Assembly: GCA_002633005.1 (NCBI GenBank)
Contig: NMRA01000114.1
Coordinates: 797,454 to 861,453 of the forward strand
Origin: Phoronis australis
Lineage: Eukaryota; Phoronida; Phoronidae
DNA length: 64,000 nucleotides
Reading direction: 5' to 3'
This document shows positions 1 to 12,900 of this stretch, piece by piece (positions within the stretch are counted from its first letter, which is position 1; every line of letters begins with the position of its first letter). The position numbers and the translations under genes are program-made. The notes beneath the pieces are model-generated. The model was not told the DNA's origin and searched no databases. It worked only from the letters and a program-made list of their open reading frames with translations.

Positions 1-1175
1 GCGCGTTTTAGTCAAAGTTATCATGTACTGAGAAATGAGAGGTCATTTTGCTGAAATAACTTCTGGAATCCTCGTTGTAGGAACTGAACTTTTCCAAAAC
101 ATTAGGCGAAGAAGCGAAGTTTTTGTCGGTTCTGATCGATGGTAAAATATTTTGTTTAGTTGCGCATATTGTTAAAGAAGAAACTACACCAGAGGTGAGA
201 AAAGAGGATGTGAAATTCATTTTTTACTCGTGGTTTGGCAAATCATGACCTTTTCGAACCTTGTTAGCGCTGGTTTTCAAAAAACATGACGCCTGTTTTG
301 TGGAAGCTGTCATAAAGTTGTGAAAAATCTGCAACATTTGCAGTGGTTCATTGACCTTGTTTTAAGTTCAATGTAACCTGGTTGCTGTGACAACTGGATT
401 GTCAGTGTCAAGGATCCTAAAGTTCACAACTTTATGATGGTGTGAATGTTATGTAACCTTTTCAGCCATCAATCAAACTGAAGCCTAACTCATTCTAGGT
501 AAAGGTTATTGGGTTCCAGGAAACCTACTTTTGTCCATGAAGGGTTGAAAGCAGACATAGGAAGATGCCGATTTGCGACTGTAATTGATTATGCGATGAA
601 CCTTTCAACTTATCATGCAAAAGTGGTGAAAAAGTGTATTAATTTATTTTGTTAGGTAATAATTATCAAATTCTACTTCACGAATTTATTTGTAAAGTTC
701 AGTTGTTGTTACACATGTGGTACAATTTAAATGTTTGGAAGTAGCTGGTCATGGTTTGAAAACTAAATACATGATGATTCCGACAATTGTCTTTTGCAAA
801 ATTTCAGACTAACAATAGACTTGCTTTAGCTGCTCTGAAAGTTAGGGGCACGTAAGCTCAAATCGGAAGGTTGGTTAGGAATTGACGTCGAAAACTAGTT
901 CTCTTTTTGTTTTCTGCATTAGAAGTTGGCCCTTGTGGATGCAAGAGAATTGATACTAACAACAGTTTGAATGTTGTTTCGCCTATCCAAACTGTTCTAC
1001 TATGGTGTTGTTCAAGGAGTGTTCTTTGCTTGTAGTTGGATTGCGCTAATGCGGATTGGTTTAAAGGGCACCTCGCTCTGTTTTTATGATTTTCAATCAT
1101 TAGTGTGGTAGGCATGGTTGAACCTGAGCTGACCCAGAAACTGTACACACCACAAGTGTTCCAGAATACAACNTG
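1..1175. repeat. Direct duplication, copy 1 (1.17 kb, may continue left of the window)
   Basis: The sequence from position 1 is repeated almost base for base from 1491, with scattered substitutions and at least one single-base indel (near 290 versus 1783). Identity appears well above 95 percent. The shared sequence ends at about 1175, next to the only ambiguous base in the window (n at 1173). Open frames inside (for example 8-220 and 858-1148 on the minus strand) recur in both copies but resemble no known protein. Confidence 0.9.
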
Positions 1176-1490
1176 GCACTAGTGATCTTTCTGAACTGTT
1201 GAGGCAATGGTTTTATTTGATTTGAGGCTTACTATGACTTAGCCAACCTCATAAGGTGGGGTAAGCCCGTCATATGTCATATGTGTCATGTTTCCCCAGT
1301 ACAAGCTATGTCCACACAGCTACTATACCCCAGCAACAATTTGTTCTGGAATGAATGTGTTCTTTGGTAACTCGTATTGTGGACGGCACTTGTAATTGAA
1401 GCCTTGTGTGTGCGGCAATTCGTCGCAGGCTTGGGGGGGGGGGGCAATGAGTCGATGTGTACCTTCCATTTGCAACCATTTTGCCCTGCT

Positions 1491-2666
1491 GCGCGTTTTA
1501 GTCAAAGTTATCATGTACTGAGAAATGAGAGGTCATTTTGCTGAAATAACTTCTGGAATCCTCGTTGTAGGAACTGAACTTTTCCAAAACATTAGACGAA
1601 GAAGCGAAGTTTTTGTCGGTTCTGATTGATGGTAAAATATTTTGTTTAGTTGCGCATATTGTTAAAGAAGAAACTACACCAGAGGTGAGAAAAGAGGATG
1701 TGAAATTCATTTTTTACTCGTCGTTTGGCAAATCATGGCCTTTTCGAACCTTGTTAGCTCAGGTTTTCAAAAAACATGACGCCCTGTTTTGCGGAGGCTG
1801 TCATAAATTTGTGAAAAATCTGCAACATTTGCAGTGGTTCATTGACCTTGTTTTAATTACAATGTAACCTGGTTGCTATGACAACTGGATTGTCAGTGTC
1901 AAGGATCTTAAAGTTCACAACTTTATGATGGTGTGAATGTTATGTAACCTTTTCAGCCATCAATCAAACTGAAGCCTAACTCATTCTAGGTAAAGGTTAT
2001 TGGGTTCCAGGAAACCTGCTTTTGTCCATGAAGGGTTGAGAGCAGACATAGGAAGATGCTGATTTGTGACTGTAATTGATTATGCGATGAACCTTTCAAC
2101 TTATCATGCAAAAGTGGTGAAAAAGTGTATTAATTTATTTTGTTAGGTAATAATTATCAAATTCTACTTCACGAGTTTATTTGTAAAGTTCAGTTGTTGT
2201 TACACATGTGGTACAATTTAAATGTTTGGAAGTAGCTGGTCATGGTTTGAAAACTAAATACATGATGATTTCGACAATTGTCTTTTGCAAAATTTCAGAC
2301 TAACAATAGACTTGCTTTAGCTGCTCTGAAAGTTAGGGGCACGTAAGCTCAAATCGGAAGGTTGGTTAGGAATTGACGTCAAAAACTAGTTCTCTTTTTG
2401 TTTTCTGCATTAGAAGTTGGCCCTTGTGCATGCAAGAGAATTGATACTAACAACAGTTTGAATGTTGTTTCGCCTATCGAAACTGTTCTACTATGGTGTT
2501 GTTCAAGGAGTGTTCTTTGCTTGCAGTTGGATTGCGCTAATGCGGATTGGTTGAAAGGGTGCCTCGCTCTGTTTTTATGATTTTCAATCGTTAGTGTGGT
2601 AGGCATGGTTGAACCTGAGCTGACCCAGAAACTGTACACACCACAAGTGTTCCTGAATACAACATG
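1491..2666. repeat. Direct duplication, copy 2
   Basis: Second copy of the sequence at 1-1175, at an offset of 1490-1491 bases. A 315-base spacer (1176-1490) with a 12-base G run near 1432 separates the copies. It lies upstream of, or within, the 5' part of MIDN. No coding function or known transposon is recognised in it. Confidence 0.9.
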
Positions 2667-5600
2667 ATGGACACATTTCACACTATCTTACATTAGTCTA
2701 AACAAACTGAATGTCATGTCCTTGATAGTTTCTGTTCCTGTTGTTCCCCTGTGATTTCTTGGTCTTTAAAGAGGAGAGTTTGTTCTCCATACTATGGTTG
2801 TATGTTGGCTTGCCACTGCGCATTCAAAATCCAGACCAACGCAATACCCGTACACCTGCGGAAATTGATACCTAAGACGATGGCAAATGATTGAAAGCTC
2901 TGGCTGAAGCAATATCACTTTCACCGACCTGTCCTTCGATCACTCGAGTGAATGGGCAAAATACCTACACAAGGTGGCAGCACTACCAGACCAATGTCTG
3001 TGCTGCTTGCATACTACTTCTTTATACTGTGAGAGTATTTGTGCCAATTTCAAAATCTGGTTAGCATGATTGGTGAAGTTGACAGTGATGAAAGACAATT
3101 TCTTTCGTTCACAGTCATATCCCGGCATTGGAGAATCATTTGGATATGGCACAGTACAGCAGTGATAAATTGATGGCGTGGGCATGGGAAAGAATTCATA
3201 AGAAACCTTGAAATCCCGTTGTCTTGAATCTTCATCCAAATCACAGCAGTGAACTGTGGGTAATGGTAAACACTGTCCATTGAGTACTCTCTGCCATCTA
3301 GCAATAAAACATCGGAAAATGGCTAAGGTAAACTCTGGCCAATTTTGGTCAAAAATAGTTGCTTAAATTGTCCCTTTTCATTTTTATGTCCTCTAAATGC
3401 CAGCAATTTTTCTTGTGGTAGCTTTGGTACAGAACTAGGAACATGATAAAGCATTAATTTGATGCTACGTGTGAAAAAAAAACCCTAAATTTTACTTGTC
3501 CGTCACAATGCGTCCTGAACTAGAGAGATTATACTGTATTGATCTCCATTCTGTCGAAGAACAAAACCAGAGATTCCACAGAGCCAATCAACACTTCACA
3601 GTAGTGGTTAAACAAGAATATGTGATGCAGTGTAATTAATTTACGCCTTGGCCTTTTCCAGTCAAACCCAAATTCCTACAGCTGTTGATCTGTTTGTTGT
3701 ATAAGAAAGAACCCACGAAGATAAAGCATAATGGCTTTTGCAGTACTAGTGCATGTGAACTCTTGAGTGCTTACAGTGAGCTTAGCCCAGCTGAGGTTAA
3801 GTTTGTATTGAACCCTCTGAGTACTTTTCTAAATGGACATGTTCTTGGAATTTCCTTTGCCACAAGACAGCTATGAAAGACTGTTAAGTGTTAAGCTGGC
3901 AATGTTAGCAGCCATAAAATATGTACAAGTGTCTAATGCTTGAAAATAGCTATTTTAAAGTTTGCAGCTGTTCAGTATACCAAGAGTTGGTCTTTGGGTT
4001 GAGTGTCTTGTACTCATTAGGGCAAATGTCACTAGATGTTCTTCTTATCATCCCAGGAAACCTCAACATCCTGCAGAAATCCTGACAGTATAGAGGCCTG
4101 GGTTTTGTCATTGTTTTGTGGGAGGGAACAGGGAAGGAGTTACTTGGCCCTCTGATGAGACCAAACCTAAATGTTTTTGAACAAATCTCACAAATCTCAT
4201 TTGCTTCTTATACAAGTTTCACACGAGTTGTGAAAATGCTGCTCGTTTCACCCCTTAAATGGTAGTGAAAATGCTCGTTTTAGCCAAGCAAAAGCTGTCC
4301 GCACAGGGGTCATATTCACCAGCAGTTAGTTTGTTTCTTCGCCACTAGAATCACTTTTAAGCGAAAATCTATGACCGAACGTGTCCACTCTGCCATTAGA
4401 TGATTGATACGAAGACTTCTTGCCCTTGCCAAGTGAGTCCTCTAAAGTAAACATTGCCTCCTGCTAGCAAAATCTCCAGTAGTTTTTGATAACTCAAACC
4501 AGCAGCAGTGCACTAGTTGGAGTTGCACTTGTAACTGTTCACAATACTGACGACTTGTGAATATGATAGCGAAAACGTTAGTGTTTTAACCAGCTTGTGA
4601 GCAGGTATAGATCTGAAAAACAAACATGTCAATAATTTTCCATGTACTGTATCTATGGAGATTGTGAAGTCCAAGTGTTACTGATATTTGCGTGCATCGT
4701 TATTTATTTCACGTCCTATGTATCATGTACAATATGAAAGGTTGAAATAGGAGATTGGCTTTCAGCCATACAGTGTAACTGATAATTATTGGGTTGCTGG
4801 TAACAGTATCCAAGCCTTGAGCACCAATAGCCATGAAGTCTACTGTTAGAGTTAATGAATGAAATCTTGTAGCTGAAAGTTTGCAGCCTCCTATCAGCTT
4901 TGATATATGGAGGCATTTCATTGACAAAACTGGAAGGGGAGGTCATTTCAAGGTCGGAGTGTAGGAATATCTGTTGGCACTGAAATGTTTTGTTTTCTAA
5001 ATAAGTGTTTTTTTTCACAATACCACAGGAATTTCCTGATTTCAAATTTTTCTATAAAATTAAAGATTATCAAAATTATACTGGGTTGTTAGTGTATTTT
5101 CAACTTTGCTTTTCACAGCTTTCACCCAAACTGAATAATGTTAACCATACCTCTATTTTACTCTTGTGGTAAAATCTCGCCAATTAGGATTAATATTCTT
5201 TGACGAAATTGTTGTGAAGGGTCACTTTTTCTCAACACACTCACGGTTGCTATGATATAGAAATTTAAGACGTTTACTTAGTGCTTCTTATTTTTGTGAA
5301 AATATGAAACAAATTCACTTGTCCACGGTGCTGAATCGGTGACGTTTCACCACAGTATCTCTGTACTGGCAACTGTCAAGGACATTGGGCTAAAAAAATG
5401 CAGATTTCATTGACGCCTACATTAGAGGCCTGCATGCAGTCTGACATTTTCTTTTTCCTACACAGATATCAGATGCTAATAGACTTTTTATGGGTCTATG
5501 CTATCACAGACGGCGTAGTCATGAATGGTGAGCAGAACATTTCTCGAAGTGAGGAACATAGTGGGTTAAGAGGGGTGCGCCAATTCTTACATCCCAGATT

Positions 5601-6486
5601 CAAGTCCCCTTTGTTTAACACAATGATTGACGTAGTGCTTGAACTGTAGGGCTGCTAATGGAGTCTGGGTAGTGAAGAATGATGTCTCATGTAGCAATCA
5701 ACTTATCTAATTTTTATGTCTTCTTTGGAAATTGTTATGCAACAATAAAACTGTGGTGGTATTAATCAGAATTGCAAATAGGAAACTAAACATAATGCAA
5801 AATAATGATTAGCTCTGCAACAGTGTACTGTGGGATAAGTGCCCTGCAGATCCATAGCATTGTGGGTAAATACTGTGGAATCAAAGAGGGCGCTGAGGTG
5901 TTTCGGAAGAGCTAGTGGCAGACCTCTGTTGGCGCTTGCTTTCCTTTTGAGGAAACCTTAGTCAATGGAAGGTCAATGCTCAATCACTACTTCCCCTAAC
6001 CCTCTCCAACAAGTGACATCTGAGGAATCCTAGTTCTCTCAATTAAACACTGGAGTAGTTTGTTCGCAGTCTCGATTCAATTCCTATGTTGCATGTCCTG
6101 ACCTCTAGTGGTGGTTCCTCCTGAAAGGAAACATCACAATTACATTTGTTTTCCGAGGTGTTGTGATGTTTTAAGTTCCGGATTAAGCTTTCCCACTAAT
6201 CACAACTATCCAATACTAGAGTTGCGACACAAGTGGGGAAGTGACAAATTAAACATCGGAACTCAGAAGAGAGAATGTTTCATCAAATAACTATTCCTAA
6301 TTGAGTGTATATATGCTTACTGGATTTAAATGCATTGCGATAGTGCTCAGAAAAATATTTTCTTTGCAACTATTTTGTCTTTGAATCATCTACTGCGTGC
6401 TGTACTTTCTCTTGTTACACGAATTATCACTGTTGCTGTGATATTGTTATTATTACTCATATTACCGTACTGTCTTATTATTACAG
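2667..6486. other. Non-coding stretch upstream of the first visible MIDN exon
   Basis: Probably a MIDN intron, because 6487 begins with a splice acceptor in phase 0. I looked for the ubiquitin-like domain exons of midnolin here on the plus strand and did not recognise them. Short open frames (for example 2940-3304 on the minus strand, 5398-5649 on the plus strand) lack known motifs. Nothing else identifiable was seen. Confidence 0.5.
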
Positions 6487-6948
6487 GTAAACGAATTCCT
6501 GGCCGGAAAAGCCCCCCTCACGCTGGCCATGAGATTGGGTGATCACATGATGTTTGTCCAACTGCAGCTGTCTACGTCCAATCCTGCCAGAAAGTCGGCC
6601 AGCCGATCCATACGTCGTAGAATGACAAACAGTTCTCGATCATCGACAGCTCCCTCTGCTGTCGCCAAATCATCGAGCGTGGTGAAAAACACAGCCGGTA
6701 TGACCGATACCGGATCGTCCAAACTTAAAATGAAATCCACAACCTGCGATAGTCCGGCGTCACCACCGCCCGAGACAAACTTTTTAAGTGACCTCGATCA
6801 GTTGCCTAGCACCAGCTCTGGTGTTACTACAGCTAGCGACACATCAGACAATGATAAACCAGTATTAAATACTGCTGCCCTCGCACAGGCTAGTCGGAAC
6901 TTATCACAGAAACTCCGTCAACTCTCCGCAGCGTCTTCCCAACTACAG
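6487..6948 (+). CDS. MIDN: MIDN internal exon (post-Ubl block and Ser/Thr-rich linker)
   Basis: The acceptor is tattattacag before GTAAACG and the donor follows CAG at 6949 (gttggt); the exon is 462 nt, phase 0 to phase 0. The first 28 codons are the near-invariant block ending MMFVQLQL. The rest is a low-complexity Ser/Thr/Pro linker, as in the vertebrate protein. Reading continues past the donor to a stop at about 6973, so a retained intron would truncate the protein. Confidence 0.92.
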
Positions 6949-9900
6949 GTTGGTGTTGGACTTGTTATGTTGTAATTTGTTATACTATGTTGTTATTGCC
7001 ATTTGTTGCAATGGCTAAATAGGTAATAGCTACACACAGGTGTCCTGCATTTTGAGAACCAGTTTCTTCACTGAATTTCAAGCATTAAATTGGTCCTCAA
7101 AATCCAAGACCCCTGTGTCTATTCCACTTAAATGTAAAATTGCTGTCTCCATGTAATACTGGATTTGCTAAGTTGTAAAGCTAATAGCATTTGTTTCATT
7201 AGAGGGTATTAGTTTCACATAATCATACAGGCTGTGTTATTACTTACTTCACAGAATCAGTTTAATCTGTATTAATCTTCAAATGAGGGTATAAGTTTAT
7301 TGTGGCTGGCTGATGGCTGATGTCTGAATAAAGGAAAATGTGATAGTGGTTGCTACGGTAACAAAGTTGAGGAACAATAGCGCGCCACTTAGATATGATA
7401 TCTACGTTACTTCGATTCTAAAACTCTGGGCAATAACGCACGAAGGTTTTGCATTAACTTGTAATTGATTTTTTTGCTCATGAAAAAAAATGTCAAAAAA
7501 ATTACATGGTATAAATTGTCTTGCAGAAAGTCACTGAATCTGTCAGTCCACCCACATCCAAACCACCGGGCGCTATTATTGAGAGCATGCAGCACCACGG
7601 TCATGGGGTCTACTCAGGGACATTCTCTGGTAAGTCTCACTTCTCCACTCTAGTCTAACTGTACCACTTTTTAGAATTCCTTCTCTGTAGAGTCCTGTCT
7701 GTGCCCATCAGCTCCCGACACTGACGAACATTCTAGGGACAGCTCAGTTGGTGTCCACCCCATCCTTCCATCATGTTACCTGCTCACTTTTTAGATTCTA
7801 CTATTTTGCAAATTCCAATGGCTTCCACCGCAGGCACCAACCCCCCATATGCAGAAACGCTCCTCTCCCTGGTGGGTTTCTTCTACTGCTACTCGTAAAA
7901 TCATTTTCTGGTACATTCGTTGTTATTCACCATGTACAAAGCACACGTTGGTATACTTTTCAACCATGGCACATAGGAATCTTTTAATGAGTTGATGCTA
8001 CCCTCTGGATTTCGAATGGATTCGAGGCATTTTGCGCCATCTTGTGGCCGTTTTTACTGTTTTCAAGTCGTTTTTTGGTGTCCGCCCCTCTAACAACCAA
8101 AGCACTTTAAGGATGAATGTGAAAATTGGCATGTATGTTCTTACTATGAGGAATACAGTTGACAATGATTTTCTGACTTCAACTACTGTGGCGCCCCTTA
8201 GTGGCAGTTTTGTTTGTTTTTGTGCCCATGGCTGTATCTCCTAAGCGTTCCACAGGATCTTTATTAAATTTAGCAAATATATTTATATGAAGTTGACAAC
8301 GGACGACGACGACTTTCGAACAGGTCGGTGTACCGGTGTGTCCCCTAGTGGCAGTTTTAGTTTTTATGTTTACCTCTGTATCTTCAACGGTCCTGAGCGG
8401 ATTTCCATAAAATTTGGCACATAGACATCTATTAGTGAGGTGACGCTATCCTCTCGTTTTTGGACGGATTCGTAGTTTGCGCCACCTAGTGGCCATTTTT
8501 GTTGTTGTAAATGGCTTTCTTTTAAAGAAACGGTGACATTTTCTGGATTTCAGACGGATTTGACGTATTTTGTGCCATCTAGTGGCTATTTCGATGATAC
8601 AAACGAAACCCTCTAAAAGCACACGATTTGCGATGCATTCGTGGGCACATGTCAACACTCCGCGTTGCTCTTGTTAATTTATTCTGGACACGAGACTTCC
8701 TGATTACTTTGTCTTGGGAGGCCAACTTGGCTGAATGTGCAGCTGTTTGACAAAGTTTGTCGGCATAGTTCATTTGTTTCGTGACTGATCAGGTGAATAA
8801 ATTACTAGCTCCCCCTTGAGTGAATGTATGAATGGATGAACGCGCTGGCAAAGATTGCATGGTGACTCAGGCATGAACAAACATTTACAAAAAACGTAAA
8901 TTCATTACGATTGTTGTTGTCTTGGTAACTGAATGTATATTTTTCTTCTACATCTTGTACAATCCTATATCAGAGTTCCCAACTATCCTATTGTTGAATA
9001 ATGCAACCATGAAGTTATTGACCTTTTACTAGTGCAAAATATGTCATGGAGTTCATCAATTCAACCTACCACTATACAGCTGGATACTTCCTCCCCAGCA
9101 AATCCTTGTTGTTGCTCATGCTCTGTTAAACACATTATTCAAGTTGTTGTTTACTACATGTTTATCTGGTAATAGATTTGCCTTGCATAAGTGTTGTTTG
9201 GCACATTGTCAACAATTCCCAGTACAGGCTTCTGATTCTGATGTGAGGTGGCATAAAGTACACAGAGGTGTTCTCATGGAGAGTGGGGGGTGGGAGGGGT
9301 TTGTGTTGTGTACTTATATGGCCAGTTGTGTCAGTTTCAAACATAAAACATTTAGTATGTGATTAGTACTGTATGTGATTAGTTTGTAGGAAACCATTGA
9401 ATTATCAGTTTTTGAAAAATAGTAATAAATTATTGATTACAATTCTGCTTCAGCCTAATTGATATGTTTTCAGTTTAACCAATGACTGTAGACTCCATAG
9501 CTTGGCATAAGGGGCAGATGTTCATAAACAAATAAAAAAAAAATGTTTTCTAGAAAATCAACTAGGACACCGGTATTATTGTTTGAACTAACAAAGGCCT
9601 TTCTGAATTAACCATTAAGCTTACAATAAATTTCAACGTTCTCATTGCTTAGATGTGGTTTTACCTCAGATTGTGATGTTGATGTATTCACTTATTAAGC
9701 GTGTCTCATTCACTCATCCTTAGGTTCAGGACAATGCTCTTTTGCACTGAATTGACCCTGTTGCACATCATCTATGTTTATAGAATTTTTGCCTTGCGGT
9801 GACAAAAGTACATTAGTCCATTAGTCTGGGCAACCGTGTTGTGTCGTGTCGTTATGTCACATCGGTTCGGTTATGTCACATCATTCTCTGTTCAGGTCAC

Positions 9901-12900
9901 GCCTACTGGAGGCGTACTTATCAATCTTTCTGCTAGAAGTCAAGGCTAGTGGTCTAGTCATGTGGGCGGGTGGATGGCATTCTCATTGGCATGCAAAGTT
10001 TAGATGTTCCGATATCTGGTTTGATTCTCTACGTCACTATTTTTGCAATGCAAATCTATACATCATACATTAAAGTGTCATGTATGGATTTGCATTGTAA
10101 AATAATCTTCATCAGTTACCTTTTGTTGTACAAGTTTATGTTTGTAAGGTCTTGAGAACATTGTTTGAGGCTATGTAAGATCTCATTGACTAATCTGTGT
10201 TTGAGGCTATGTAAGATCTCATTGACTAATCTTTGTTTGAGGCTATGTAAGATCTCATTGACTAGTCTGTCAAGTTAGCTAAACATGTACAAAACTATAG
10301 ATTTTATCTCAATAAAATTTCGCTAAAAGCATGTCTTACTATTTGGAAAATCAATTTTACGAACTAAATAACAGGTGGGCGCTAGCGTGAGCAGTGGGCT
10401 GCTTATTTAAAATTCTCAGAAGGAGGGTGTGGTGTGCTTAGCTGTGCAGTGGGCGCTTAATCCAAAAATTTTCAAAAGTAGGGGTGTGCGCTTAGCCGTG
10501 CGGGGGTGGGAGCTTCCCTTGTCATGAAATCCGTGATATATCAGTTATACTATATACCTGAGCATTGGCTTCAACCCTGTTGTTTTCGGTCGATGGGGTC
10601 AAGGGTGGACGGGGGGGAAGTTAGTGGGCATGCACTTATAATTCAGCCCACATGGAAACAAAGCGGTTGACCAGGTCATGGTTGTTCCGTAGGCGAAGGA
10701 ATCTTAAGCATGTTACCCAAGCATGTTGCAAACATCTGATGCGAGTGGGCTGGTGACCTTGGTGTGGCAAGGTAAAGGTATGCCTGACATATCCTGACAG
10801 ATAATAAGATTGCTTGCAGAGAGATTGTTTGCAAAGTGCACCATCGCTTCATTGAAAGGCAATTTAGAAATAGGTCTTGACTACATTTCCCTATGTTTCT
10901 GTGGGTGGGGCCATTGTTTGCTTGACCTCTTTGTCTACTGGCTTCTGTTGGACCTGAGTTGATTTGTGTCAATGTTCAAGATAGGTGAATACACTAGTTG
11001 TGGCCATTGTTGAGTTCTTAATGAGTGTGTTGATTAATGGATGTCAGATAAAAGTACTCTTTACTTGATTTTGGGTTGTTGGTGTAATTTGATGATTTTC
11101 CAACTCAGCTGTCATCTGATGTCAAAGCAGTTCATTAGAATAATATTGTACCACATGTATTGTCAGAGGAAATGCTGGAAAGGTTTCTAGGGTGTGGCTC
11201 ATATTTATTCATTAGCCTCAATGCAAAACGCTTCCTGCTTTTGTTGTTGTTAAATTTCTCAACTGAAGGGGAAGGATGGAGAACACACGATGCAATTTAC
11301 TGGCCAGAAATAAGTCTATCAATAAAACGTGTGGCGGTGTTCTCCTCAACTGAAAACCCAGACATGTTGGAAACATGCTATTAGTAGCAAATGGTCTGCA
11401 AGGGCGCAGCATTTGAAATTTTCTGTTGTGCAAATGTACTTACAGTTGCAGGAGACTGTGGTGTACATTTACCTGCCCTGTTACCTGTCCTATATACAAA
11501 AACAGTTATTTACTGCAGTGCGGAAAAACAAGTTAGTGTTTTTTGTTTCTTCAATTTTTACATTAAAAAATCTGATGAGCTTTTGCCAACTGGTGGCAAA
11601 TTTTTATTTACAAGCAATGTGTAGCAGTGTTCGCAACTGAAAGTCCAAATTTTCCGGGAGTCCATGCTCACGTTTTGGGGGCCAGTCAAACATGTCTCAA
11701 GTGTCAGTATACATGTCACGGCGACACATCAAGACTGGACACTGTAGCCCAGTCTGCACCCTACTTGCAAATACTCTGTTCTTTATTGACATCCATATAT
11801 TCTATGAATTGTATTTGAACCATCCACTGAGCTGGTTTACCTTTCATCTAGGTAATTCCTTATGTAATCATCTTGTGGTCTATATTAAAACCCCTAGTTG
11901 CAGTGATGCCAACTGATATAATAATCCTTGCCTATTTATCCCATTCATGAACTTTGGATGACCCTCACTTAACTCTGATGCTGGTTGGCAACTGAGTCCA
12001 ATATTTATTTTATGCAGCCAGTGAGTTCAGCCTTTCTTGTTTATGATCTTGTTGACGGCTTTCTACCTGTTTATGTTTGCTTTTTTATTATGGACCAACT
12101 TTGCAAGCCAAATTGATTCAGATGGGCTGTGCTGTCCGGTTAAAACGATATTCAAGCCTTGCGCTTGTCACCACAAACACAGACTGGGGTTGTGTCTTAC
12201 CTACTGCGAAACCCCTATTACGTTGCCAAAACTGGTGTATTTGAACGTCAAAGCACAGCACTTTACTTAGAGACTGCGTAAGAAGATCACAAAGAGAAAG
12301 TGAGAGATAGGGACACAAAGGCAACATGGGCACGTACTTAAAACTGGATGAACGAGAGTTAGTGTATTCTACTGACTGAATAGTCATGATCAGTCAATTT
12401 GCAGAACAATACCAGCTGATTTAATAGATGGGGCACAACACTGAATTTATGGGTCGTTTTTGACACGTTTTCTGAATTTATGTGGGAAAGTCGTGCAAAC
12501 GCTCACCTCATAATTGTGAGTTGTGACTTCTATTTTGGATGATTTTGGCATGGTCACGGATGTATGGAGAAGTTTGGTCAGAGAGCGCAGAAATTTTACT
12601 TACTCTGTTCACTCTTGTGAGTTCCTTCAATTCCACAATTTCTAGATATCAGTTTGGAATCATGTTCTGATGTTTCAAAAAGTCCTGCAACATTCTATCT
12701 CAGTTTAATTACAATCATTGGGGAGAGCTGTGGCCAGCAGTTGTCACTTTATTCATCTCAGAAACCAATTACCCTGTCCAGATAAAACCTAGCACAGCTT
12801 CACAATAGTTTATGGCTGTCTGGTGCTAAGTGGGTAATGTACCATGTATTATAATGTTGGTGTAACTTCCCTTGATAATTACTGCCATCACTCCCTAAAT

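Noticed and set aside
8-220. Minus-strand 70-residue open frame present in both duplication copies (8-220 and 1498-1710)
   Set aside because: It recurs only because the DNA is duplicated; no family motif, and only one residue differs, as expected for two recent copies of non-coding DNA.
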